Assembly (NCBI RefSeq): GCF_026072635.1
Contig: NZ_AP023081.1
Location: 1,510,501 to 1,574,500, forward strand
Length of the DNA: 64,000 nucleotides
Direction: 5' to 3'
Origin: Pseudomonas solani
GTDB lineage: Bacteria > Pseudomonadota > Gammaproteobacteria > Pseudomonadales > Pseudomonadaceae
A model generated the notes under the pieces. That model was not told the DNA's origin, did not search any database, and saw nothing but the letters and a program-made list of their open reading frames with translations. The translations under genes and the position numbers were made by a program. Below, piece after piece: positions 26,112 through 34,504 of this stretch. Position 1 is the first letter of the stretch; every line of letters starts with the position of its first letter.

Positions 26112-27230
26112 CTAGCTGCGGCAGGCACCGGGCAGGCCGGCGATCCAGCGCTCCAGCAGGTCGAGGCCTTCGCGGTGGACGGCGGAGCGGCCGAGCTCGG
26201 GCATCATCACGCTGGGGTCGGTGCTTTCGACGCGGTAGGTGAGGACCGACTCCTCAGGCTTGCCCGGGTGGATGTCCACCAGGCGGTCGCCGGAACCCTT
26301 GCCGGCGGCCACGGGCTGCTTGCACAGGCCGTAGTTGATGCCCATCTGCGCGGCGGCGTCGAGGAACAGGCCGGAGGTGCGTGCCGGGCCCTTGGGGTTG
26401 TGGCAGTGGCCGCAGTTGGCGTCGAGGTAGCTGCGCGCCTGCAGCTCCAGGCTTTCGCCGTCACGGGGCTGGCCGAACAGGGCGTTGCGCGGGATGCCGG
26501 CCGCCTCGGGCAGGCCCATGAGGAAGCCGCGCTTCTGCCAATGGGCGAGCTGGTTGTCGAGGCCATCGGCGTAGGCCAGGTCCTTGTTCAGGTGCCGCGC
26601 CTTGGGGCCGAGGGGACGCACGCCTTCGCCATGGCGCTCTTCATGGCAGCCGGCGCACTGGTTGGCGTCGGGCACCTGGTAGTCGACGGCGAGGCGCTGG
26701 CCCTTCTCGTCCAGCAGTTCCAGGTCGAAGCTGGCACCGGCCCATTCCAGGGTGGCTTCCTTCTGCGCCTCGTCCCAGACATAGGGCAGCGCCATCCAGC
26801 CCTCCTTCTGCCTCAGCAGGATGCGCGTTTCCACCAGGCGCACGCGGGCCAGGGCCAGGCCTTCACGGGGGTCGCGGTCGTCCTGGCCGTTCTTCAGCAG
26901 GCGGCCCTGTTCGTCGCGGGGGTAGTAGAAGGTCTTGGTCAGCACGGTGCCGACGGGGTAGTCGAAGTGGTCTTCGCCGTATTGCGCAGCTTGCCCTTCG
27001 GGCATCCACAGGGTGCGCATCTTGTGCGCGTAGTCGGTGAACAGCGGGGTGTTGAGGTCATAGGGCAGCACGGCGGCTACCGGCTGCAGGTGGCCGTCGG
27101 CCAGGCGCAGCATGCCCCATTCGCTGAGCTTCTCGGGGTAGGCGTCACCTTCGGGCATGAACCGCGGCTCCGGCTGCCGGCCGCAGGCGGCCAGCAGCAG
27201 GAGGGCGATCAACAGCAAGCCTCGCTTCAT
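26112..27230 (-). CDS. SO_2930-family diheme c-type cytochrome lipoprotein
   Basis: 372 residues. The lipobox LLLAAC places the lipidated Cys at 16, so the protein is anchored to a membrane on the periplasmic side. Two haem c motifs: CAGCH at 192-196 and CGHCH at 273-277. The region before the first haem (SEWGMLRL ... PYDLNTPLFTDYAHKMRT ... VGTVLTKTFYYP) is typical of the TIGR03806 family. Such proteins are found beside a TIGR03805 beta-helix protein, as here (ATGA overlap), but their function is not established. Electron transfer tied to a surface polysaccharide or small-molecule reaction is a guess. Confidence 0.85.
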   Translation of the reverse strand: MKRGLLLIALLLLAACGRQPEPRFMPEGDAYPEKLSEWGMLRLADGHLQPVAAVLPYDLNTPLFTDYAHKMRTLWMPEGQAAQYGEDHFDYPVGTVLTKTFYYPRDEQGRLLKNGQDDRDPREGLALARVRLVETRILLRQKEGWMALPYVWDEAQKEATLEWAGASFDLELLDEKGQRLAVDYQVPDANQCAGCHEERHGEGVRPLGPKARHLNKDLAYADGLDNQLAHWQKRGFLMGLPEAAGIPRNALFGQPRDGESLELQARSYLDANCGHCHNPKGPARTSGLFLDAAAQMGINYGLCKQPVAAGKGSGDRLVDIHPGKPEESVLTYRVESTDPSVMMPELGRSAVHREGLDLLERWIAGLPGACRS

Positions 27231-28468
27231 GCGCCGGGCGCCTCCTTGGCCGAGCCGAGGACGATTTCCGGCAACGCCGGCAGCTTGCAGCGGTGGTCGG
27301 TCATGTCGGTGGTGATGTTCTTGTAGCCGTTGGGGCCGTCGACGTTGATCAGCGTGGCTTCGCCGTTGTCGACGCAGATGCCCTGGTCCGCCGGGAGCTT
27401 GCCGTCCACCAGCTTGGCCGGGTTGACGTAGCCGTCCCAGAGGATGTCGGGCAGGCGCCCGCTGAGGCCGAACTTGGCCACCTTGAGGGCCTTGAGCTCA
27501 AGGTTGTCCGGGCTGTCGCCACCGGGCCCGAAGCGGTTGCCGTGGATGGCGATGCGCTCGGGATAGGGGTCGAAGTTCTCCGAGGTGGAGAGGTTGGTGT
27601 AGCCGGTGCTGAAGTAGCTGCTGACGATGATGTTGGCGGTGCGGTGGCCGCTGATATCGTTGTCGAAGATTTCCACATCGTCGTTGGAGTTGATCACCAC
27701 GCCGGAGCCGGCCGGCACGCTGGCCACCGGGGTGCCCTTGTGGCCGAAGTTGTCGTGGCCGTTGTCCTTGACCTGGTTGCGGTAGACGCGGGTGCCGTGC
27801 CCCGGTTGCTGCAGGTTGGGCATGTTGAACACGAGGATGCCGCCGGTGTTGCCGGTGGCGAGGTTGTCGTAAACATCGGCGCCGATGGTGTTTTCGATCT
27901 CGATGCCGGCGACGTTGCGCTCGGCGCGGCTGTTGCGCACCACGACGTTGCGCGACTGGCCGACGTAGATGCCGGCATCGGAGGCGCCGATGGCCACGGC
28001 GCCTTCGATCAGGGTGTTTTCGGTCTGCACCGGGTAGATGCCGTAGGCGCCGTTCTCGGTGGCCGGGCCGTTGGTCCATTCGGTGCGCACGTTGCGGATG
28101 ACGATGTTCTTGCCGCCCACCACCTTGAGCGCGTCGCCCTTGGTGTCTTCCAGGGCGAGGTCTTCGATGGTGAAGTCGGAGGCGTCCACCAGCAGCCCTT
28201 CGGCACCGGCCTTCTGGCCCTTGAAGTTGAGGATGGTCTTGTCCATCCCCGCGCCCTTGATGGTGACGCCGCTGGCCTTGAGGCTGAGGCTGCGGTCGAG
28301 CTGGTAGGTGCCGGCGGGTATTTCGATGACGGTGCCCGGCTTGGCCTTGATCAGCTTGGCCTGCAGTTCTTTCTGGAAATCCACGTGGGTGGTGGGCGTC
28401 TTGTCCTGCTCGCCGCAGCCGGCCAGCAGCACCGAGAGCGCGAGAAGGGAAAGGGAGGCGATACGCAT
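27227..28468 (-). CDS. Parallel beta-helix repeat lipoprotein (TIGR03805-like)
   Basis: 413 residues. Lipobox LLAGC gives the lipidated Cys at 18. After a short linker the chain is built of right-handed beta-helix rungs (TVIEIPAGTYQLDRSLSLKA, GVTIKGAGMDKTILNFKGQ, NIVIRNVRTEW, DVYDNLATGNTGGILVF), the pectate-lyase-like fold. No lyase active site could be assigned. A C-terminal domain (res ~330-410) contains three Cys (GICVDNG, HRCKLPALPE). Overlaps the diheme cytochrome gene by four bases and so forms a co-translated pair with it. Possibly carbohydrate binding or processing; unknown. Confidence 0.83.
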   Translation of the reverse strand: MRIASLSLLALSVLLAGCGEQDKTPTTHVDFQKELQAKLIKAKPGTVIEIPAGTYQLDRSLSLKASGVTIKGAGMDKTILNFKGQKAGAEGLLVDASDFTIEDLALEDTKGDALKVVGGKNIVIRNVRTEWTNGPATENGAYGIYPVQTENTLIEGAVAIGASDAGIYVGQSRNVVVRNSRAERNVAGIEIENTIGADVYDNLATGNTGGILVFNMPNLQQPGHGTRVYRNQVKDNGHDNFGHKGTPVASVPAGSGVVINSNDDVEIFDNDISGHRTANIIVSSYFSTGYTNLSTSENFDPYPERIAIHGNRFGPGGDSPDNLELKALKVAKFGLSGRLPDILWDGYVNPAKLVDGKLPADQGICVDNGEATLINVDGPNGYKNITTDMTDHRCKLPALPEIVLGSAKEAPGA

Positions 28469-28611
28469 GGCGGGCTCCGTCGTTGTTTTTATGAGATTGG
28501 AACTATAGTGCCAAAAACATTTTGTAACTAGTCCCTTCAGCGAAGCCTATTTCGCATAGAACAGCGGGCGGCTGAAGTCGTTCCCACAGGCCTTGGACAG
28601 TGGCCGGAAAT

Positions 28612-28640
28612 GAAAACGCCAGCTCGGGGCTGGCGTTTTC
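28612..28640. terminator. Bidirectional-type terminator behind ygiQ
   Basis: A perfect 12-bp stem GAAAACGCCAGC (28612-28623) / GCTGGCGTTTTC (28629-28640) with a five-base loop and A/T-tracts inside both arms. It follows the ygiQ stop (28655) on the minus strand by 14 bp. Confidence 0.85.
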
Positions 28641-28654
28641 GCGGGGCAGGTCGA

Positions 28655-30934
28655 TCAGCGCGGTACGGCGGGGCGCTTGCCGGGCTTCTTGCCGCCCTTG
28701 CCGGCGCCACCCTTCTCCGCCTGGCGACGGGCCTGGGCCGCGGCCTTGGCTTCCTCGCGCTTGTCCCAGGGCTTGCTGCCGTCGCTGGCGCGGGGCGGCA
28801 GGCCGGTGTGCTGGGTGAGCATGGCCTTGCCGACCTTCTTGCTGCCGGCCGGGGTGGAGTTCTTGCGGCGGGCGCTCTGGTAGCTGTCGGTTTCCGGCTG
28901 GTAGGACGGGATCAGCTGGTGCTTGCCGTTGCCGATCAGGTCGGCGCGGCCCATGCGCTCCAGCGCGGCACGCAGCATCGGCCAGCCCTTGGGATCGTGG
29001 TAGCGCAGGAAGGCCTTGTGCAGGCGGCGCTGCTCCTCGCTCTTGACGATGGTCACGCCGTCGCTCTTGTAGGTGACCTTGCGCAGGGGGTTCTTGCCCG
29101 AGTGGTACATGGCGGTGGCGCTGGCCATGGGCGAGGGGTAGAAGGCCTGCACCTGGTCGGCGCGGAAGCCATTGCCCTTGAGCCACAAGGCGAGGTTCAT
29201 CATGTCTTCGTCGGTGGTGCCCGGGTGCGCGGCGATGAAATAGGGGATCAGGTACTGCTCTTTCCCGGCCTCCTTGGAGTACTTCTCGAACATGCGCTTG
29301 AAGCGGTCGTAGCTGCCGATGCCCGGTTTCATCATCTGGTTGAGCGGGCCTTCCTCGGTGTGTTCCGGGGCGATCTTCAGGTAGCCACCGACGTGGTGGG
29401 TGACCAGCTCCTTGACGTATTCCGGCGACTCGACGGCGAGGTCGTAGCGCAGGCCCGAGGCGATGAGGATCTTCTTCACCCCCGGCAGCGCACGGGCGCT
29501 GCGGTACAGCTGGATCAGGGAGGAGTGATCGGTGTTCAGGTTCGGGCAGATGCCCGGGAACACGCAGGACGGCTTGCGGCACGCGGATTCGATTTCCGGG
29601 CTCTTGCAGGCGATGCGGTACATGTTGGCGGTGGGGCCGCCGAGGTCGGAAATGACGCCGGTGAAGCCGGGCACCTTGTCACGGATCTCTTCGATCTCGC
29701 GGATGATCGACTCTTCCGAGCGGTTCTGGATGATGCGGCCTTCGTGCTCGGTGATGGAGCAGAAGGTGCAGCCGCCGAAGCAGCCACGCATGATGTTCAC
29801 CGAGAAACGGATCATCTCGTAGGCGGGGATCTTTTCCTTGCCATAGGCCGGGTGCGGCACCCGCGCATAGGGCATGCCGAACACGTAGTCCATTTCCTCG
29901 GTGGTCATGGGGATGGGCGGCGGGTTGAACCACACGTCCGTCTCGCCATGACGCTGCACCAGCGCGCGGGCGTTGCCCGGGTTGGTTTCCAGGTGCAGCA
30001 CGCGGTTGGCGTGGGCGTAGAGCACCGGGTCGTTGCGCACCTTCTCGAAGGACGGCAGGCGGATCACGGTCTTTTCGCGGGTCATGCGCGGGCTGGCCAG
30101 CAGTTGCACGACCTTGGGTTCGTTCGGGTCTTCGACCGGGGCCTTTTCCTGCTCGATGGCGCAGGCTTCGGTGTCCTGGGTGTTGACGTAGGGGTTGATG
30201 ATCTTGTCGACCTTGCCCGGGCGATCGATGCGCGTGGAGTCGACCTCGTACCAGCCCTCGGGCGTATCGCGGCGGATGAACGCGGTGCCGCGGATGTCGG
30301 TGATTGAGTCGATCTTCTCGCCGTAGGCCATGCGCTGGGCGATCTCCACCACGGCGCGCTCGGCGTTGCCGTAGAGCAGGATGTCGGCGCAGGCGTCGAT
30401 CAGGATCGAGTGGCGGACCTTGTCCTGCCAGTAGTCGTAGTGCGCGATGCGGCGCAGCGAGGCCTCGATGCCACCGAGCACGATGGGTACGTGGGTGTAG
30501 GCCTCCTTGCAGCGCTGGCTGTACACCAGGCTGGCGCGGTCCGGGCGCTTGCCCGCCAGGCCGCCGGGGGTGTAGGCGTCGTCGGAGCGGATCTTCTTGT
30601 CGGCGGTGTAGCGGTTGATCATCGAGTCCATGTTGCCGGCGGCGACGCCGAAGAACAGGTTGGGCTCGCCGAGCTTCATGAAGTCGTCTTTCGAGCGCCA
30701 GTCGGGCTGGGCGATGATGCCGACGCGGAAGCCCTGGGCCTCCAGCAGGCGGCCGATGATCGCCATGCCGAACGAAGGATGATCGACGTAGGCATCACCG
30801 GTGACGATGATGATGTCGCAGGAATCCCAGCCAAGTTGGTCCATCTCCGCCCGGCTCATTGGCAGGAAAGGTGCAGGACCGAAACATTCGGCCCAGTACT
30901 TCTGATAGTCGAACAGCGGCTTGGCGGCTTGCAT
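28655..30934 (-). CDS. YgiQ-family radical SAM protein
   Basis: 759 residues. The radical SAM cluster ligands are C385, C389 and C392 in MRGCFGGCTFCS. The N-terminal domain (DIIIVTGDAYVDHPSFGMAIIGRLLE) resembles cobalamin-binding-type domains of B12-radical SAM enzymes, and YgiQ proteins share conserved IVLGGIEASLRRIAHYDYW and KIAPEHTEEGPLNQMMKPG. The C-terminal ~80 residues are Lys/Arg/Ala-rich and probably disordered, perhaps contacting RNA. The reaction is not established. As in P. aeruginosa the gene lies beside the divergent NicD-type cyclase. Confidence 0.92.
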   Translation of the reverse strand: MQAAKPLFDYQKYWAECFGPAPFLPMSRAEMDQLGWDSCDIIIVTGDAYVDHPSFGMAIIGRLLEAQGFRVGIIAQPDWRSKDDFMKLGEPNLFFGVAAGNMDSMINRYTADKKIRSDDAYTPGGLAGKRPDRASLVYSQRCKEAYTHVPIVLGGIEASLRRIAHYDYWQDKVRHSILIDACADILLYGNAERAVVEIAQRMAYGEKIDSITDIRGTAFIRRDTPEGWYEVDSTRIDRPGKVDKIINPYVNTQDTEACAIEQEKAPVEDPNEPKVVQLLASPRMTREKTVIRLPSFEKVRNDPVLYAHANRVLHLETNPGNARALVQRHGETDVWFNPPPIPMTTEEMDYVFGMPYARVPHPAYGKEKIPAYEMIRFSVNIMRGCFGGCTFCSITEHEGRIIQNRSEESIIREIEEIRDKVPGFTGVISDLGGPTANMYRIACKSPEIESACRKPSCVFPGICPNLNTDHSSLIQLYRSARALPGVKKILIASGLRYDLAVESPEYVKELVTHHVGGYLKIAPEHTEEGPLNQMMKPGIGSYDRFKRMFEKYSKEAGKEQYLIPYFIAAHPGTTDEDMMNLALWLKGNGFRADQVQAFYPSPMASATAMYHSGKNPLRKVTYKSDGVTIVKSEEQRRLHKAFLRYHDPKGWPMLRAALERMGRADLIGNGKHQLIPSYQPETDSYQSARRKNSTPAGSKKVGKAMLTQHTGLPPRASDGSKPWDKREEAKAAAQARRQAEKGGAGKGGKKPGKRPAVPR

Positions 30935-31050
30935 GGCAGGGACCGTCGGATCTCAGGTGAAAAAGCGGGCGCGAAATATAGCACAAAAAATGAACAAGTC
31001 CGACTTCCCCACTGGGTTTTACACAACCCTTTGCGCCAGGCGACATATAG

Positions 31051-31082
31051 CTGTCATCAGGCTGATACCTAATGGCTATACT
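31051..31082 (+). promoter_or_regulatory. Putative PHO-box promoter of the diguanylate cyclase
   Basis: CTGTCAT (31051-31057), four bases, CTGATAC (31062-31068), eight bases, TATACT (31077-31082). Two CTGTCAT-type heptamers 11 bp apart with a -10 box 8-11 bp downstream is the layout of PhoB-dependent promoters, where the PHO box replaces the -35. The first half is perfect; the second matches 4 of 7. The start codon is 57 bp further on. Binding by PhoB is an inference. Confidence 0.4.
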
Positions 31083-31139
31083 CCTGCCGATAACAATACC
31101 GCCCGCCCCTCCAGAGGTTACGGGCACAAGGAGCGTGCG

Positions 31140-33050
31140 GTGCTTCGCTTAATCCATCTCTCAGTGTTTCTGCTGGGCATATTCGGCCTCTGCGGCCAGA
31201 CCAGTGCGGCCCCTTTCCTGTTGCAGGCCGATAGCAGCGGCACGCCCCTGAATACCCATATAGAGCTGCTGGAAGACCCCAGCGGCAGCCTCGGCATCGC
31301 CGACATGGCCGATCCGGCGGTGCAGTCGCGCTTCGTTCCCGCAGACGGCCGCGCCTCCGTGGGGCAGAGCCGCAGCGCCTGGTGGGTGAAGGTGCAACTG
31401 GCCCGCGCCGCCGATGCGCCCGCCCAATGGTGGCTGGAGAACTCCGGCATCACCGTGTTCCGTGTGCGCCTGTACCTGCCCGACGGCCAGGGCGGCTGGA
31501 CCGAGCGCGAGACCAGCGAGAGCGTGCCCTTCGCCGAGGGCCGTGATTTCGACTACCGGCGCATGGTGTTCCGCCTGCCGGACCTCGGCGCGGAACCCCT
31601 GACCTTCTACTTCCGCAGCTACGACCCGGCCGGCAACTCCTTTCCGCTCAAGGCCTGGCAGCTGAATGACCTGCAGGACCTGCGCGCCACCGAAGACATG
31701 GGCTTCGGCCTGATCTACGGGGTGATCCTGGCGCTGTTCCTCTACAACCTGTTCATCCTCGTAGCCCTGCGCGACAAGGCCTACCTCTGGTACGTGCTGG
31801 CCACCGGCTGCGCCCTGGTGTTCATCCTCAGCATGACCGGCCATGGCTTCCAGTATTTCTGGGGCGGATCGCCGGTGCCCTTCTGGCTCGACCGCATCAG
31901 CTTGCCCTCGCTCTGGGGCATCTTCGTCATGCGCTTCACCCAGGAGCTGCTGTACACGCGGCGTGGACTGGTCTGGGCCGACCGCGCCTTCAACGTCAGC
32001 TGCGTGCTCTACGCCATCGCCATCCTCATCAACGCCTTCGGCTACCGCGCCGAGGGCGCCCTGTTGATCGCCATCACGCCCATCGTCACCGTGCCCACCG
32101 CGCTGGTGAGCGCCGGTGTGCGCTGGTATCAGGGCTTCATTCCGGCGCGCTTCTACCTGGTCGGCTACGGCACCGTGCTGGTCAGCACGGCGGTGCTGGT
32201 GATGCGCGCGGCGGGGATCATCCAGCCCACCAACTTCACCGCCTACATGTTCCCCATCGCCGTGGCGGCGGAGTCGATCCTGTTCTCCTTCGCCCTCGCC
32301 TACCGCATCCAGATGCTCAAGCAGGAGAAGGCCGCCGCGCTGGAACAGGTGGACCGCGAGAAGACCGCGCGCCTGGCGCAGATGCAGGCCAGCGCCGACG
32401 AGCTGCAGGCCGCCGTGGCCAACCGCACCGCCGAGCTGGCGGCCGCCAACCTGCGCCTCTGCGAGCGCGAGCAGGAGCTGGAGCACGCGGCCTTCCATGA
32501 CGCCCTGACCGACCTGCCCAACCGCCGCTACCTGATCGAACGCGCCGAGACCGCCCTGGCCAACGCCGGCCGTCGTGGCGAGACGGTGGCGCTGATGCTG
32601 ATCGACCTGGACCACTTCAAGCCGATCAACGACAAGTACGGGCACGACGCCGGCGACGCGATGCTGCGTACCATCGGCCAGCGCCTGCGCGAGCATGTAC
32701 GCGGCGGCGACAGCGTGGCGCGCCTGGGCGGCGACGAATTCGCGGTACTGATCTGCGGGCCGGATTCCGAGCCCCATGCCCGGGAGATCGCCGAGCGGCT
32801 GCTGGCTGAACTGGCGGAGCCAGTGCTCTACGGCACCCAGCGCCTGACGGTGACCATCAGCATAGGCGTGGCGCTCTACCCGCAACATGCGCGGCAGTTC
32901 GCCGGCCTCTACAAGACCGCCGACCAGGCGATGTACAAGGTCAAGGAGAAGGGCCGCTCGGGCTTCGCGATCTTCGGCGCCGATGGCGAGCTGTCCAGCG
33001 AGGCACGCCTGGAGCTGGACGTGCTCAAGGTGCCGAGCGGGCTGGTCTGA
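31140..33050 (+). CDS. 7TMR-DISM diguanylate cyclase, NicD-like
   Basis: 636 residues from GTG at 31140, six bases after AAGGAG. Signal peptide ~1-24; periplasmic 7TMR-DISMED2 sensor ~30-180 (SRSAWWVKVQL, WWLENSGITVFRVRLYLPDG); seven-helix membrane domain ~185-390; coiled coil ~393-450; GGDEF domain ~450-620 with GGDEF at 530-534 and the product-inhibition I-site RGGD at 521-524, both intact. It makes cyclic di-GMP from GTP in response to a ligand outside the inner membrane. Domain order and position between ygiQ and alr match P. aeruginosa PA4929 (NicD), which takes part in nutrient-induced biofilm dispersion. Orthology is inferred from synteny. Confidence 0.9.
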   Translation: MLRLIHLSVFLLGIFGLCGQTSAAPFLLQADSSGTPLNTHIELLEDPSGSLGIADMADPAVQSRFVPADGRASVGQSRSAWWVKVQLARAADAPAQWWLENSGITVFRVRLYLPDGQGGWTERETSESVPFAEGRDFDYRRMVFRLPDLGAEPLTFYFRSYDPAGNSFPLKAWQLNDLQDLRATEDMGFGLIYGVILALFLYNLFILVALRDKAYLWYVLATGCALVFILSMTGHGFQYFWGGSPVPFWLDRISLPSLWGIFVMRFTQELLYTRRGLVWADRAFNVSCVLYAIAILINAFGYRAEGALLIAITPIVTVPTALVSAGVRWYQGFIPARFYLVGYGTVLVSTAVLVMRAAGIIQPTNFTAYMFPIAVAAESILFSFALAYRIQMLKQEKAAALEQVDREKTARLAQMQASADELQAAVANRTAELAAANLRLCEREQELEHAAFHDALTDLPNRRYLIERAETALANAGRRGETVALMLIDLDHFKPINDKYGHDAGDAMLRTIGQRLREHVRGGDSVARLGGDEFAVLICGPDSEPHAREIAERLLAELAEPVLYGTQRLTVTISIGVALYPQHARQFAGLYKTADQAMYKVKEKGRSGFAIFGADGELSSEARLELDVLKVPSGLV

Positions 33051-33053
33051 GCC

Positions 33054-34135
33054 TTAGCTGAGGTAGCGCCGCGGCACCCGCGCGGTGACCTTCGTGAGCA
33101 GCTCGTAGCCGATGGTGCCGCAGGCTGCCGCCAGCTCGTCCACCGGCAACTGCTTGCCCCACAGCTCCACGGCATCGCCTTCGGCGGCTTCCGGCAGGTC
33201 GCTGAGGTCCACCGTGAGCATGTCCATCGACACCCTCCCCGCCAGGGGCACGCGCTGCCCGCGAATCACCACCGGCGTGCCGCTGGGTGCATTGCGCGGG
33301 TAGCCGTCGGCATAACCGCAGCTGACGATGCCGATGCGCGAAGGACGCTCGGCGACCCAGGTGGCGCCATAGCCGACACTATCCCCACCGCGACATCACG
33401 CACGGCGATCAGCTCGGCGGTCAGGCTCATGGCCGGCTTGAGCCCCAGCTCGCGCGCGGTGAGGTCGGCGAACGGCGTGGCGCCGTAGAGCATGATGCCG
33501 GGGCGCACCCAGTCCATGTGCGCGGCGGGAATGGTGAGGATGGCGGCAGAGTTGGCCAGGCTGCGTTGGTCGAAATCCAGGTCCAGCAGGCCGAGGAAGC
33601 ACTCCACCTGCTGCTCGGTGAGTGCGTGGCCGCGCTCGTCGGCGCAGGCGAAGTGGCTGATCAGGTTGAGTTCGGCGACCTTGCTGGCGCCATGCAGGAG
33701 CCCGTGCCACTCGCGCAGGGCCTCGGCATCGAAACCGAGGCGGTGCATGCCGGAATCCAGCTTCAGCCAGACATTCAGCGGGCGGCTGGTCTCGGCAGCC
33801 AGCAGGGCCTCGGCCTGGCGTTCGCCCTGCACCACCACATCCAGTCCCAGCTGGGCGGCGATCAGGTACTCGCGGGGCTCGAAGCAGCCTTCCAGCAGCA
33901 GGATGCGCGCGCGGTCATCCATGGCGCGGACTTCCGCCGCCTCTTCCAGGCAGGCCACTGCGTAGCCATCGGCGACGTCGTGCAGCACGCTGACCACCTC
34001 ACGCACGCCATGCCCATAGGCATTGGCCTTGACCACCGCAAACACCTGGCGCTCCGGCGCACAGCGCTTGGCGACGGCATGGTTGTGGCGGATGGCGGAA
34101 AGGTCGACAGCGGCGATCAGCGGGCGCATGGGCAT
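33054..34135 (-). pseudogene. alr: Alanine racemase, frameshifted
   Basis: The N-terminal 250 residues are a normal Alr: AVVKANAYGHG with the PLP Lys, LDSGMHRLGFD, SHFACADE, WVRPGIMLYGATPF. At about 33383-33386 the frame is lost: after DVAVG the expected GDSVGYGATW is encoded one base out of register, and the correct C-terminus (to RRYLS, stop 33054) continues in the other frame. Adding one base restores ~360 residues. The frame as written runs on to 33266 and lacks the catalytic Tyr (in GYGAT) and the C-terminal beta domain. Alr makes D-Ala for peptidoglycan; a DadX elsewhere could cover its loss. A sequencing error is equally likely. Start may be ATG 34129. Confidence 0.88.
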
Positions 34136-34205
34136 GGCTCAGGAACGAAAACGGGTGTCCATGATAACTGCACGGCGCCTATCTTCATTGATCCATGGCG
34201 GGATT

Positions 34206-34294
34206 GGAGCTGGAAGCTGGAAGCTGGAAGCTGGAAGCTGGAAGCTGGAAGCTGGAAGCTGGAAGCTGGAAGCTGGAAGCTGGAAGCTGGAAGA
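34206..34294. repeat. Heptanucleotide tandem repeat, TGGAAGC x 11
   Basis: Eleven perfect head-to-tail copies of TGGAAGC occupy 34211-34287, with partial copies at both edges. It lies between the alr start and the dnaB stop. The array is a candidate variable-number locus. It forms the left side of the element whose right side is the inverted GCTTCAG array at 34468-34495. Confidence 0.95.
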
Positions 34295-34342
34295 GCCTGG
34301 GGGATCGGCGGATACAGTCAACGCCTGGGCTTATTTATTTCC
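34294..34342. repeat. Shared core of the heptamer-flanked element, copy near dnaB
   Basis: GCCTGGGGGATCGGCGGATA... ending CTTATTTATTTCCGC. A close relative, with the same CCTGGGGGATCG start and ACTTATTTATTTTCGC end, lies at 38292-38342 behind rlmB. Both are preceded by AAGC-type heptamers and followed by hairpins. The TTATTTATTT stretch is unusually AT-rich for this DNA. Confidence 0.7.
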
Positions 34343-34355
34343 GCACCCCGCACGT

Positions 34356-34455
34356 AGCCCGGGCTTCAGCCCGGGACAGCGCCGCATCAAAGCTTGGTGA
34401 ACAAGTAAGTTAAGCCTGACCACGATGTAACCGGTGGGCTGAAGCCCACCCTACG
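34356..34455. repeat. Pair of GGGCTGAAGCCC-type hairpin repeats
   Basis: TAGCCCGGGCTTCAGCCCGGGA (hairpin, 34357-34378) and GGTGGGCTGAAGCCCACC (34433-34450) in opposite orientation lie inside the dnaB-alr element. Related copies are at 14685-14707 and 17739-17760. REP-like. Confidence 0.6.
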
Positions 34456-34467
34456 CGCGCACATCCA

Positions 34468-34502
34468 GCTTCAGGCTTCAGGCTTCAGGCTTCAGGCTCA
34501 AG
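34468..34502. repeat. Inverted heptamer array GCTTCAG x 4 behind dnaB
   Basis: Four perfect GCTTCAG copies (34468-34495) and a partial one run to within three bases of the dnaB stop (34505). On the minus strand they read CTGAAGC, the same AAGC-type heptamer class as the left array, so the element has inverted heptamer ends. Confidence 0.85.
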
Positions 34503-34504
34503 CC

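Noticed and set aside
23264..26242. A 992-codon plus-strand frame antisense to the transglutaminase/DUF2126 gene
   Set aside because: Shadow of a real, well-recognised gene on the other strand; no domain or start signal.
34206..34294. Heptamer array as a CRISPR or as coding repeats (SSFQLPA units)
   Set aside because: There are no spacers between units, so it is not CRISPR; the repeat peptide has no start site and ends in non-coding hairpins.
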